This document shows positions 8,909 to 18,288 of a stretch of 64,000 nt of DNA, piece after piece; position 1 is the stretch's first letter, and each line of letters starts with the position of its first letter. The DNA lies in contig CANNZV010000122.1 of the NCBI GenBank assembly GCA_947561585.1, positions 518,153 through 582,152 on the forward strand, written 5' to 3'. The position numbers were made by a program, and so were the translations under genes. Under the pieces are notes generated by a model. That model ran no database searches. It saw only the letters and a list, made by a program, of their open reading frames with translations, and was not told where the DNA came from. The DNA is from Caprella mutica (lineage: Eukaryota; Arthropoda; Malacostraca; Amphipoda; Caprellidae).

Positions 8909-9640
8909 TCAAAACTGATATCCTAGCCCTAGTCTCAATAAAACTTCACCTCCAAATGCAAAATCTCCTCCCCCTTGTTTTTGTTGTTCCTTTGTTAATG
9001 CAGGATTTTTAATAGTGTATGAATCCAAACCAGCTGAAAGTAATTCAATTGGAAAATTTAAATCTAAAAACAGATCTGAAGTGAAATAATATTGAACCCG
9101 TGGTACGAATCCTAATTTCAAAGAAGCTTGTATTCTTGATTGTGGGTAAGATTCTGAAGTCCTTGGATTAATTTTAGAAGAGTGCACATAAGCTCTAAAA
9201 GATGGGCTCCAACCTAATTTTAATTTTTCATTTTTAAAACTTTTCCACCATCGCCCTATTTCAAATCTAAATCCAACTACAAAATCTTCCGCATTTATTG
9301 GGACTTTTCTTTCTGTAACAATTACGATAGGAGTTGAAAGAGAATCAATTGTGAATTCTTTCAATACTCTATCTCCATCTTTAATTCGATATAGAAATGA
9401 TAATTCTCCTTCGATAAATCTTTTTGAGTTCTTTTTGTTTTTGGAAAAAGCAATAGAAAAATTATGAAAATGAAATCCTGAAGAATCTTTTAGTGCAAAA
9501 ATAGATGCCTCATCAGAATTTAAAATATGAAAATTAGTATAAAGTTTTACAGCTTTATATTTGGGTTCTACTTCTTGAGCTTTCATATTTATACATCCAA
9601 GAAGTAAAAAAACTAAGGAATAGAAATATTGTTTTTTCAT
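8909..9640 (-). CDS. Probable outer-membrane beta-barrel protein
   Basis: A 243-residue protein with an N-terminal export signal ('YSLVFLLLGCINMKAQ'). The 'LLLGC' could be read as a lipobox, but the following sequence also fits ordinary cleavage after 'KAQ'. The mature part alternates hydrophobic and polar residues and ends in '..LLRLGLGYQF'. A terminal aromatic residue is the usual signal for insertion by the BAM machinery. There is no recognisable catalytic motif. It could be a porin-like or structural barrel. The upstream spacer holds one copy of the 150-bp palindromic element. Confidence 0.65.
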   Translation of the reverse strand: MKKQYFYSLVFLLLGCINMKAQEVEPKYKAVKLYTNFHILNSDEASIFALKDSSGFHFHNFSIAFSKNKKNSKRFIEGELSFLYRIKDGDRVLKEFTIDSLSTPIVIVTERKVPINAEDFVVGFRFEIGRWWKSFKNEKLKLGWSPSFRAYVHSSKINPRTSESYPQSRIQASLKLGFVPRVQYYFTSDLFLDLNFPIELLSAGLDSYTIKNPALTKEQQKQGGGDFAFGGEVLLRLGLGYQF

Positions 9641-9691
9641 TTACTTTATTTTTTGATAATTTTCAGCGAAGCTAAATTTTTTATTTTTTTG

Positions 9692-9841
9692 TAATTATTC
9701 AGTATTGGCTTCGCCAATGAATTTTTCAACGCGGAGCCGCTGAGTCGCTGAGAATTTTTCTTCAAAAATTTTTTAAAAAACTCTGCGACTCAGCGGCTCC
9801 GCATTGAAAAATTTACAAAATTCAGCTATACTGAATAATTA
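9692..9841. repeat. 150-bp composite palindromic element, copy 1
   Basis: An outer stem TAATTATTCAG/CTGAATAATTA encloses two small side hairpins, ATTGGC-TTC-GCCAAT (9704-9718) and TTCAG-CTATA-CTGAA. It also encloses a long inner stem of more than 30 bases built around 'gcggagccgctgagtcgc'. The whole can fold into a cloverleaf-like shape. A second copy at 57350-57500 keeps the stems while the loops differ. It lies between two genes read in the same direction. Confidence 0.85.
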
Positions 9842-9854
9842 TATTTTTTAAAAT

Positions 9855-9892
9855 AAAAAATCCTTCTCACCATAAAGATGAGAAGGATTTCC
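9855..9892 (-). terminator. Terminator of the giant adhesin gene
   Basis: AAATCCTTCTCA (9858-9869) pairs with TGAGAAGGATTT (9879-9890), flanked by A/T runs. It begins 43 bp after the adhesin stop codon on the minus strand. Confidence 0.75.
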
Positions 9893-9934
9893 TTGTTCTC
9901 AAAACAATAGAACAATAAGATTTTTTATAAAATG

Positions 9935-12900
9935 TTAACGCAAAATCGTCACATCACCTTTCATGATGATCCCTGCATCCACATCTAATCGAAGAATAAA
10001 ATAATACGTTCCTTCTGGAAGTGGTTTGTTATTATTATTGGTTCCATTCCAATCGTTATTATATTCTTTGGTTTCATAAACGATATTTCCCCAACGATTA
10101 AAAACAATAAATTCACGTTGTTCATATTCTCCTTGATTTTGAATTAAAATATCAAAAACCAAATTATCATTTAATCCATCTTCATTTGGAGTAATAGCAT
10201 TTATTTTTTGAGCTAATAGACTATCAAGAGGTTTTGGTTCAGCTGGATTTACAAAAATAGAAACCGTCGCAATATCGCATGCATCAGGACAAGCAACTGC
10301 ACACAGTTCGTATTGAAATTCATCTGGTCCAATATATTCTAAATTAGGAGTATAAGAATAGGTTCCAGCACTATTGTCAACCAATACACCATTCACTACA
10401 TTCGAAAGTACCGTATAAGAACCTCCGACTGCAATATCATTCGTAGAAACATCAATGTTTAAAACTTGACCTTCTTCCATCACATAAGAATCATCCACAG
10501 CTTCAGGCGCAAATTCTAACAATATAATTACAGTATCTGAACTATACTCAGGACAACCTAAAGCTGAAAGTGTCCAAACAAAAATATTCTCACCAGTTTC
10601 TAAATTAGTAACTTCTGTTAATGGATCAGCTGGATCCGTTGGGATACCACTTCCAAGACTTAACCATAGTCCAGTAGTATTATCAGGAAGGTTTCCATTT
10701 AAGCTCAATACATCTTCACAAGTCGTTACATCTGAACCAGCATCTGCAATTGGAAATGAATTGTTAAACTCTACAACTACATCAAATTCATCTGTACATC
10801 CTGTCTGAGTATCAGTCACTAATAAAGTATACGTTCCCGCTGCGGATACTTCAGGAGTCAAAGTTGTTCCTCCATCTTCTATAACCCCGCCCATAGAAGG
10901 AGTCCAGAAATAAGTGACAGTCGGTCCTTCAGTTGAACCTGTACCATCTAGATTTAAAGAAAGTACCCCACAATCTAATTGAACAAGTGCAACAGCTGTA
11001 GCGGTAACCGCTTGACTTGAAAATACATTTACGGTTGAACTGGCAGTACACCCATTGGTAGTATTAGTAACAAGTAGTGTATAATCTCCTGTTTCATCTA
11101 CTACAGCCATATTAGTATTTCCACCTGATACTACATTTCCATTCATATCAGGAGTCCATAAAAATTCAATATCAAATCCTATGGACGAAGCTGAACCATC
11201 TAATGTAATTGAGTTTGCACTACATGGTAATTCCATCATCATTCCTGCATCAGCTATTGGAGCAATGGTATCTGTCAATACCGTAACATCTACAGTATCG
11301 GCACATCCAGTTATAGTATCCATCGCAATAAAAGTATAGATTCCTCCAGCGTCTCCTTCAATCATTAATTGACTAGGATCAGGTGAAGTAATATTTCCTC
11401 CCAGAGAGGCTGTCCATTCCATAGAAAGATTAGTGCTATTAGTTGTAACTGTTGCTTCTAAGTTCACCAAGTCATTTTGACAAGTAATACTCGAATCTGC
11501 CATTCCTGTTACGACAACAGAATTGGTATCAGCTAAAACTAATGCCCCTCCTCCAAAGGTGCAACCTGTAATGGTATCAGTTACAATAAATGAATAAAAA
11601 GAGGCTTGATCTACTGTTGGAGTAAGTGTTTCTTGATTCTCCACAAAATTCCCATTAGCTCCTGTTGTCCACACAAAAACTTGATTAGGCAAAAGAACAG
11701 AACTAGTCGCATCCAAAGTCACTTGTGGAAAATTACAAGTAATATTATCTGGAAATTCTACATTAATAGTTGGCTCTGGTCCTTTTGGATGAACATATAC
11801 ATTAGCCGTATCTGCACAACCATTATCTATATTTGTAACACAAAAAGTAAAATCTCCTCCTTGACTTATCGTTGCTATTAATGAATCTCCTCCACCAAGG
11901 ATTGTTCCCATGGTGGTTTTCCATAAATATTCTACACCTGTAGTAGTCGTTCCTGTGGCATCAAGTATAGCTGTAGCTTCGCAATTAAATGAAACCGTAT
12001 CTTGAGCAACAACTGCAACCGGAGGAGTATTGTTAGTAAATACCAAAACATTATCTGAACTTATACAATTATTCAATGTATTGGTTATGGTCAAAACATA
12101 AAGTCCTGGAAGGTTTACACTTGGAGTTAAAGTTGTTTCATCAGTAATTCCATCTGTATTTCCATTCCCATTTACCCATGAGTAAGTGTACTCAGGGCCA
12201 GTTGAAGAAACCAATGAGGCATCTAAAATAATAGAAGGGTCATTACAAGTTAAAACTCCATTACCTCCAGCCTCTGCGATAGGATAATTGTCATTTGATG
12301 ATACTTCAACAGTATCCATTCTCATACATCCATTAATCGTATCAGTAACTATTATGAGGTATTCTCCTGGAGTAGTAATCGTCGGAGAAAGTGTGGTATC
12401 ATCTGTTGGATCATCTCCTGAAAGTGCTACCCATTGGTAAATAAAATCAGTTCCAGTTGAAGACCCAGAACCATCAAGTGTAGCAACTGACGGAGAACAT
12501 CCAATTTCAAAATCACTTCCTGCACTCGCAATTGGAGGAACTATATTTTCTGTAAGTGTCACACAAGAAGTTGCTTGACATCCATTTTCATTATTGGTAA
12601 TAAGAATACAATATTCACCAACTGTATTGGCAATAATTCCACCTTCGGGAGTTGCTGAGACTATTCCTCCTGGAGGACCAGACCAATTAAAAATAAGCGT
12701 ACTGGAAGGAGTATTTTCTTCATCAATTAATAAAACTTCAGGTAAAGAGCAACTTAAAAATCCAGTTGCGATTGCATTACTAGTTGGTGGTAGAGTATCT
12801 ATATCAACTGTAACAGTAGAGGTGGATACACAATTATTTAAAGTATCTGTAACTTGCAAAGTATACATACCTGCACTATCTACAACTGGAGCTATTCCAG

Positions 12901-15190
12901 TTACAGAATCAGTTACAATATTTCCAAAATCAGTTGACCAAAAATATAAATATTGACTTCCTATTGATGAATTAGAGCCATCTAACTGAATCGTTGGATT
13001 ATTACAATCAATCGTAAGATTCTCTCCTGCATCTGCTATTGGAATATTTGCATCTTGAATAACAGTAGTGGTATCAGAGGCTGTGCAACCACTTATTGTA
13101 TCAGTAACTATTAAATAATATTCTCCACTTGCATCTACTGTAGGTGCTAATGTGGTTTCATCAAATGCCACATTCGCTCCAGTACCTGCTACCCATAAAT
13201 AAGTGAAATCATTTCCTGTAGATGACCCTGTACCATCCAATTGTACGGCGTTAATAGTACAATTAATCTCGGGATTCAAGTCTGCAGCAACTGCTGTAGG
13301 AGTTGATATATTTTCATCAACAATTACCGTGGCTGTTGCAAAACAATTATTTGAAGTATCCACTACAGCAAGTGTAAAAGTTCCAGTTGCTTCAACTGTC
13401 GCCATAGGCGTATCTCCATTTACTATATTTCCATTTCCACTCCATTGGTAAGTAATATTATCTCCTGTTGCAGAATTACTTCCATCTAAAATCACAGTAT
13501 TATTCTCACATGTAAGTGTCATGTTAGAACCAGCATCTACCATTGGTACTTCATTATTTATGGCAATAGAAACAGTATCCGTTGATGAACATCCCGTTCC
13601 CATTTCTTCAACTAAAAGTTGGTAAGTACCTGCTGTGGTTACAGTAGGTGTTAATGTATTTGGATCAGCAGAAATAGTTCCTCCATTGGTAGGAGTCCAT
13701 GTATAAGTAAAGTTACCCGTTTGAGCAACAGAGCCATTTAATTGTACGCTCATTACTGCACAATCCAAAGTATCAGGCAAACCTGCATCTACAGTAGGTG
13801 GAACAACATCTCCTTCAACTACAGCTACATCTGAATCAGAACAACCACTTAGCGTATCAGTTACAGTCAAAGAATAAAATCCTAAAGCGTTTACAGTTGG
13901 CATATTAGTTTCGCCATCAATGATAATTGCCGTTCCATCATCATGAGTCCATTCATATATAATATCATCTCCAATCGAAGACGCAGAACCATCTAATACT
14001 GTTGTAGGTTCACTACAACTAATAGTATCCAATCCCCCTGCATTTGCAACAGGCGGAATCAAGTCTCCAAATAAAGAAAAATTTGAAATAAATGAATTTG
14101 CAGGAACACTTGAATCAGTAATCGTAACCGTATAAGTTCCTACTCCTACTCCACTTATATCTTGATCCATACTCGTTGTACTCCATAAATAAGTATATGG
14201 TCCAGTACCACCTGCTACAGATATATTAATAGCACCTCCATTAAGATCATAACAATTCGGTTGTGTAAGAGTACTGTTAGTAACAAAAAGTGTTTGTTGA
14301 ATATTAACTTTTCCACCTTCCGATGCTAAACCCAAGTTATCGTTATTTCCTCCTTGAATGACTTCAATCGGAATAGGGTTTCCATCAAAAACAACTGTAG
14401 TCATATCATTTACATTACCCACGACGGTAAAGCATAATTCAAAAACAACAGTTCCATCTGTTAAGGTTACTCCATTCTGGTCATTCCAAGAAAAACCCAA
14501 CTGGCCTATTGCGGTATTGATAGTAGAAAAAGGATCTGAGGAATCTGAATTAGTTAATGTTAAATTGGTTACTGAATCAAATGTCAATACTGTAGGATCC
14601 CAATTAATCGAATTTTGAATACTGACTAGGTTGACAAAATTCTCAACACTAACCGGTAAACAAAATGATGCCCCAGGATTTTGAAGAGTATCGGGCATGG
14701 TAAAAGTTAATGGTTCAGGAATACTTACTGTTCCACCTTGAGTCGTCAATCCAATATTACCTCCTGGGAAAGTAGTTACTTCAATATTAGTTGGAGAATC
14801 GGTAAAAGTTACATTTGTACTTCCTCCTGATCCACCAACCACCGTAAAGTTTAATTCAATAAATAATGCGCCATCAGGCATTGTGGTAGGTCCGCCAAAA
14901 AACGAACAAGTAGTGATACCCGAAGCGCTTCCTGTAGTATTGATATTCATTCCAGTAAAAGCTGGATGAAGATTATCAATATCTTCTAATTCTAAAATTG
15001 CAGGATCCCAATTTATTGAAAATTGGAGGGCGATTACATTCGTCAGATTTTCTGCAGTAACTTTCATAGAAATACTACTACCGGCACCGGCGGTAATATC
15101 TTCAAAGGTGAAGACTGCTTGACTTTGCGTTGTGGAAACTGTAAATAATAGGATAAATCCCGTAACAATGGTTTTAATAAATTGTGTCAT
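9935..15190 (-). CDS. Giant multi-domain adhesin with cohesin-like domains, Ig/PKD-like repeats and CHU_C sorting domain
   Basis: A 1751-residue protein with a signal peptide (residues 1-23). Two cohesin-like domains come first: residues 26-150 ('ENLTNVIALQFSINWDPAIL') and 155-295 ('ENFVNLVSIQNSINWDP'). A SprB-like repeat follows ('PNCYDLNGGAINISVAGG', about 305-370). About a dozen repeats of roughly 90 residues come next, in the pattern 'ADAG....L.C....LDGS.SS.G....Y.W......V...G.Y.L.VTDT..GC', each with a Cys pair. A cadherin-like 'AVDDSYVMEEGQ' segment follows, and the protein closes with a gliding-motility-associated CHU_C domain ('NAITPNEDGLNDN...NRWGNIVYE...PLPEGTYYF'). CHU_C is the type B T9SS signal, normally handled with a PorP/SprF protein, and one is encoded just upstream. 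It is a likely surface adhesin or gliding filament. Confidence 0.92.
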   Translation of the reverse strand: MTQFIKTIVTGFILLFTVSTTQSQAVFTFEDITAGAGSSISMKVTAENLTNVIALQFSINWDPAILELEDIDNLHPAFTGMNINTTGSASGITTCSFFGGPTTMPDGALFIELNFTVVGGSGGSTNVTFTDSPTNIEVTTFPGGNIGLTTQGGTVSIPEPLTFTMPDTLQNPGASFCLPVSVENFVNLVSIQNSINWDPTVLTFDSVTNLTLTNSDSSDPFSTINTAIGQLGFSWNDQNGVTLTDGTVVFELCFTVVGNVNDMTTVVFDGNPIPIEVIQGGNNDNLGLASEGGKVNIQQTLFVTNSTLTQPNCYDLNGGAINISVAGGTGPYTYLWSTTSMDQDISGVGVGTYTVTITDSSVPANSFISNFSLFGDLIPPVANAGGLDTISCSEPTTVLDGSASSIGDDIIYEWTHDDGTAIIIDGETNMPTVNALGFYSLTVTDTLSGCSDSDVAVVEGDVVPPTVDAGLPDTLDCAVMSVQLNGSVAQTGNFTYTWTPTNGGTISADPNTLTPTVTTAGTYQLLVEEMGTGCSSTDTVSIAINNEVPMVDAGSNMTLTCENNTVILDGSNSATGDNITYQWSGNGNIVNGDTPMATVEATGTFTLAVVDTSNNCFATATVIVDENISTPTAVAADLNPEINCTINAVQLDGTGSSTGNDFTYLWVAGTGANVAFDETTLAPTVDASGEYYLIVTDTISGCTASDTTTVIQDANIPIADAGENLTIDCNNPTIQLDGSNSSIGSQYLYFWSTDFGNIVTDSVTGIAPVVDSAGMYTLQVTDTLNNCVSTSTVTVDIDTLPPTSNAIATGFLSCSLPEVLLIDEENTPSSTLIFNWSGPPGGIVSATPEGGIIANTVGEYCILITNNENGCQATSCVTLTENIVPPIASAGSDFEIGCSPSVATLDGSGSSTGTDFIYQWVALSGDDPTDDTTLSPTITTPGEYLIIVTDTINGCMRMDTVEVSSNDNYPIAEAGGNGVLTCNDPSIILDASLVSSTGPEYTYSWVNGNGNTDGITDETTLTPSVNLPGLYVLTITNTLNNCISSDNVLVFTNNTPPVAVVAQDTVSFNCEATAILDATGTTTTGVEYLWKTTMGTILGGGDSLIATISQGGDFTFCVTNIDNGCADTANVYVHPKGPEPTINVEFPDNITCNFPQVTLDATSSVLLPNQVFVWTTGANGNFVENQETLTPTVDQASFYSFIVTDTITGCTFGGGALVLADTNSVVVTGMADSSITCQNDLVNLEATVTTNSTNLSMEWTASLGGNITSPDPSQLMIEGDAGGIYTFIAMDTITGCADTVDVTVLTDTIAPIADAGMMMELPCSANSITLDGSASSIGFDIEFLWTPDMNGNVVSGGNTNMAVVDETGDYTLLVTNTTNGCTASSTVNVFSSQAVTATAVALVQLDCGVLSLNLDGTGSTEGPTVTYFWTPSMGGVIEDGGTTLTPEVSAAGTYTLLVTDTQTGCTDEFDVVVEFNNSFPIADAGSDVTTCEDVLSLNGNLPDNTTGLWLSLGSGIPTDPADPLTEVTNLETGENIFVWTLSALGCPEYSSDTVIILLEFAPEAVDDSYVMEEGQVLNIDVSTNDIAVGGSYTVLSNVVNGVLVDNSAGTYSYTPNLEYIGPDEFQYELCAVACPDACDIATVSIFVNPAEPKPLDSLLAQKINAITPNEDGLNDNLVFDILIQNQGEYEQREFIVFNRWGNIVYETKEYNNDWNGTNNNNKPLPEGTYYFILRLDVDAGIIMKGDVTILR

Positions 15191-15440
15191 CTTCTTCTTT
15201 TAATATATTTTGGGATTGCGCATTGTTTTATTTTTTTAATAAAAAATAAAACAGGTGTGTCCGAACTAATTGGTTTAAAAATTAATGTTTCGCAAAAACA
15301 GCCCAATACGTAAATGTATTAGGATGTATGTTAATAGTGGATTCTTAGTGCTGAAACGGTTACAAATCTTTCGAAATTAGGAAAGATTTTAGTAGCATGA
15401 TTTTTAAAATAAAAAATACATGCTTTAAATACGAGGGGAA

Positions 15441-16397
15441 TTATTTTATAGAAAAAGAAATATTTATTTCATGAGTACTTCCTGCATCTGGGCCAAAGGT
15501 ATTAAAGGAATGATCAAATCCATAACCTATTTTAAATATATTATCCCATCCTAAACTTTCGCCTAATGCAAATCCAGTTTCTAGATGGTAAGTACCCGAT
15601 GTAGAGAGTCCAGTTCCAAGCCACATGTTGCCTGGGAACTGATACCTAAAATTGAAATCCGCACTTACTGGAACATTCGGTGCATACTTTATCCAAACAG
15701 AAGGTTCTAAAAACCCATTATTTTCAAAGAAATGATACAAACCTAAAAGTCCATAAAAATGTTGAATTCTTTGAGTTTCAAAATCTCCATTTTCATTTTT
15801 AAAATTAAGATTTAAACCAAAGACTTGAGGTACAGATATTCCACTATAGAAAATATCATCATCAAAAAAACCACCTCCATCCATTGTTCTATAATAGTAA
15901 ACACCTAATCCAACATCTGGAAAGATTTGAGATTGGTCTTCCATACTTAGAATGTCTCCTTGATCTCTTACGAAAAGCTCAGACGCATTCACTCGGTACT
16001 GTACAATTCCCACATTTAACCCAATGGATAAACCTCCGAATTCTGGATCTTCAGATAGAATGCCTGCAAACCGTCCATAAGCACCAGTAAATCCAGTTGG
16101 GCCAGTTTGATCATTAATTAAATACCCTCCCATCAACAACCCGAAACCTCCACCATTGTCTAAGAGGTATTCTCCACGAATGGTTTGAGTGACGGGTGCC
16201 GCCTCAAAATCGACCCATTGAGATCTATAAGAAGCACCAAATGAAAGATGTAAATCTGAAGTGTGAAAATCACTATTAATCGCAGCTGGATTTATAATAC
16301 CAAGGTTCTGCCGATATTGAGTAAATAGTGGGATTTGTTGGGCTGACGCTAATTGCCAGCATAGGAGTAGGGCTACCGATAGGATAAATCGATTCAT
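15441..16397 (-). CDS. PorP/SprF family T9SS-associated outer-membrane protein
   Basis: A 318-residue protein with a signal peptide (1-19). The diagnostic opening is 'QQIPLFTQYRQNLGIINPAAINS' (residues 20-42, paraphrased by its ends), followed by beta strands with 'SFGASYRSQWVDFEAAPVTQT' and a terminal 'HEINISFSI' strand. This is the fold called type IX membrane protein PorP/SprF. Members of the family assist export or anchoring of CHU_C-type cargo. It is located 250 bp upstream of the giant CHU_C adhesin on the same strand, so the two are a cargo/partner pair. The usual order is adhesin first; here the PorP/SprF gene leads. Confidence 0.93.
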   Translation of the reverse strand: MNRFILSVALLLCWQLASAQQIPLFTQYRQNLGIINPAAINSDFHTSDLHLSFGASYRSQWVDFEAAPVTQTIRGEYLLDNGGGFGLLMGGYLINDQTGPTGFTGAYGRFAGILSEDPEFGGLSIGLNVGIVQYRVNASELFVRDQGDILSMEDQSQIFPDVGLGVYYYRTMDGGGFFDDDIFYSGISVPQVFGLNLNFKNENGDFETQRIQHFYGLLGLYHFFENNGFLEPSVWIKYAPNVPVSADFNFRYQFPGNMWLGTGLSTSGTYHLETGFALGESLGWDNIFKIGYGFDHSFNTFGPDAGSTHEINISFSIK

Positions 16398-16571
16398 GGG
16401 AGCATAATTTGTTTTTGTTCAAATGCAAAATTAAATAAAAATACTAGAGACCCATATTTTTATAAGTTAATTTTTTAGATAAAATTTAGCAAAAGATAAT
16501 ATGTTGAATAAGAGGTGATCTTAGCTTCCGATATTTTTCCTTAAAATTTTCCTTAAAGAAAAAAGAATTAT

Positions 16572-16669
16572 TACTTTTGTTTGATTGTAAAATTCCCTCC
16601 CAATACCGAATTCACCCTACTTTACTCTAACCCAAAAATTAAAGAATTACCATTTTTTGAAATGGTAAT
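16572..16669 (+). promoter_or_regulatory. Candidate promoter and leader hairpin of the lamin-tail lipoprotein gene
   Basis: TACTTTTG (16572-16579) matches the Bacteroidota -7 element. A perfect 10-bp stem, ATTACCATTT/AAATGGTAAT (16646-16655 with 16660-16669) with a 4-base loop, would lie in the leader about 50 bases before the start codon. It could be an operator or an RNA hairpin. The rest of the 323-bp spacer (16398-16720) shows nothing else. Confidence 0.35.
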
Positions 16670-16720
16670 ATATTTTGAATTAAATCTGTTTTTTTAATAA
16701 ACACAAAACGATTAATTAAC

Positions 16721-18208
16721 ATGCGTACGTTAATTCTTACCTTAGTATTGGTAACTCTAATTGTTACTAGTTGCCACAAAGATGATTTGAACTATAATTA
16801 TTATTCTCTAGCTGAAACAGAAATTGATTCTGGTTTTGTAGAAATTGATTCTACAAATATCATTTTTAAACAACACATTATTGAAACACAAACCATTCTC
16901 CTTTCCACATTTGTAATAGTAATTAGACAAGCAATGTTTCAACCTGAACTTTATGGTTTAATTGGAAATGTTGCTCAAACACGAACCTGCCCTGACCCTA
17001 GTGTTTTTGATAATTCATCGGGGGCAGGTGGAACAGGAGATGATTTTGAGAAACAACTTACATTGACTTTTGTGGAAGCCCCTTCCACTTCTCAATGTAC
17101 TGCTAATGGTATTGATTATGAAGGAGTTTTAGAGGTTACTTTTGATGCAGGACTAGGTCAAGCTGATCTTGATGACATTGATGTACAACTCACTCAAATA
17201 ACTAACTTCAAAGCAAATGGATACTCTTTTACTGGAGGAACAATTGACTTGGAATCAAATGGCGGATTTGGTTATAACTATACCATTTCAGGTGCTCCTA
17301 TAGTTTGCTCTAAAGATGGAATAACCACTTCTGTCCCTGTTGGTACAACTGGAACTTTTAGCATTACTGATGAAGGGGAATCAATCGACATGCCACAACT
17401 ATGGGTCGATAATCCTTTTGAATTATCTCTTAATGATGCGCTTCTCACTTGTACTAACTCAACAACTGGCGACATGTCTACTTTTTGTACAGATACCGAA
17501 GAAAATATTAAATTAGATCCATTTGATGGCGGAGGGTGTTCTTGTCCAGTTGACGGAATTCTAAGGATAAAGGATAATCAAGGAGACTGTACTACAGCTA
17601 TTGACGATACTAATTCTGGACGCTTTGATTTTGGAAATGGAACTTGCTCAGGTGAATATGTTGAATTAGAAAAGGTGATCGAGTTTTTAAGTTATGAAGG
17701 AACAATAAACCCCGCAGTCGCAGGACCTGCAAACGGTTTGACCTCTGTGGATGTTGGAGTAGATGAAAATCCAAATAATAGTGTTACAGTAGATTATTCT
17801 TTACAATTAACAGGTGCTGGAAGTTTTGCTTCCGATTTTACATGGGTGGGACCTGATCCCGAATCTAAAAACATGCTAAATACTGGGCAAAATTTTACGG
17901 CCAACTCTTCCTCTCTTCTACCTTGGATTAATGAATTTCATTATGATAATGTTGGTAATGATACTGGAGAAGAATTTATTGAGATAGCTGGTCCATCTGG
18001 ATTAGATTTAAGCGATTATAAAATATATTTATATAGAGACGTAGGAACAGTTTATAGTACAAAATCATTGACAGGAATAATTCCAAATCAAGAGAATGGT
18101 TTTGGAACAATTTCTTTTGATATTAACGGTATTCAGAATGGTCCTAGTGATGGTTTTGCATTGGTAAAAGAAGAATCTGACCCAACTACACTTGGTTTTT
18201 GTAATTAA
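16721..18208 (+). CDS. Lipoprotein with an apparently circularly permuted lamin-tail-like domain
   Basis: A 495-residue protein with a lipoprotein signal (lipobox 'IVTSC', Cys18). Residues 80-310 form a Cys-containing beta domain of the sort found in Bacteroidota lipoproteins ('GTFSITDEGESIDMPQLW', 'PVDGILRIKDNQGDCT', 'FDFGNGTCSGEYVEL'). Two blocks of one known domain type then appear in reverse order. Residues 318-395 ('VIEFLSYEGT', 'GPANGLTSVDVGVDENPNNS', 'YSLQLTGAG', 'FTWVGP', 'NTGQNFTA') are the usual second half. Residues 403-485 ('INEFHYDNVGNDTGEEFIEI', 'GPSGLDLSDYKIYLYRD', 'LTGIIPNQENGFGT', 'DGFALV') are the usual first half. The protein ends soon after. The host function is unknown; it is probably surface-exposed. 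Confidence 0.85.
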   Translation: MRTLILTLVLVTLIVTSCHKDDLNYNYYSLAETEIDSGFVEIDSTNIIFKQHIIETQTILLSTFVIVIRQAMFQPELYGLIGNVAQTRTCPDPSVFDNSSGAGGTGDDFEKQLTLTFVEAPSTSQCTANGIDYEGVLEVTFDAGLGQADLDDIDVQLTQITNFKANGYSFTGGTIDLESNGGFGYNYTISGAPIVCSKDGITTSVPVGTTGTFSITDEGESIDMPQLWVDNPFELSLNDALLTCTNSTTGDMSTFCTDTEENIKLDPFDGGGCSCPVDGILRIKDNQGDCTTAIDDTNSGRFDFGNGTCSGEYVELEKVIEFLSYEGTINPAVAGPANGLTSVDVGVDENPNNSVTVDYSLQLTGAGSFASDFTWVGPDPESKNMLNTGQNFTANSSSLLPWINEFHYDNVGNDTGEEFIEIAGPSGLDLSDYKIYLYRDVGTVYSTKSLTGIIPNQENGFGTISFDINGIQNGPSDGFALVKEESDPTTLGFCN

Positions 18209-18232
18209 GAAACCAACTATATTCTATTTAAG

Positions 18233-18277
18233 AAAAAATCCCTTCTAGAATTAAAGTATTCTAGAAGGGATTTTTTT
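18233..18277. terminator. Strong bidirectional terminator
   Basis: An 18-base arm (18233-18250) is complementary to 18259-18277 around an 8-base loop, with A-run and T-run ends. It lies between the lamin-tail lipoprotein gene and the convergent cohesin/dockerin-like gene. Confidence 0.85.
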
Positions 18278-18288
18278 ATTAATGGTTA

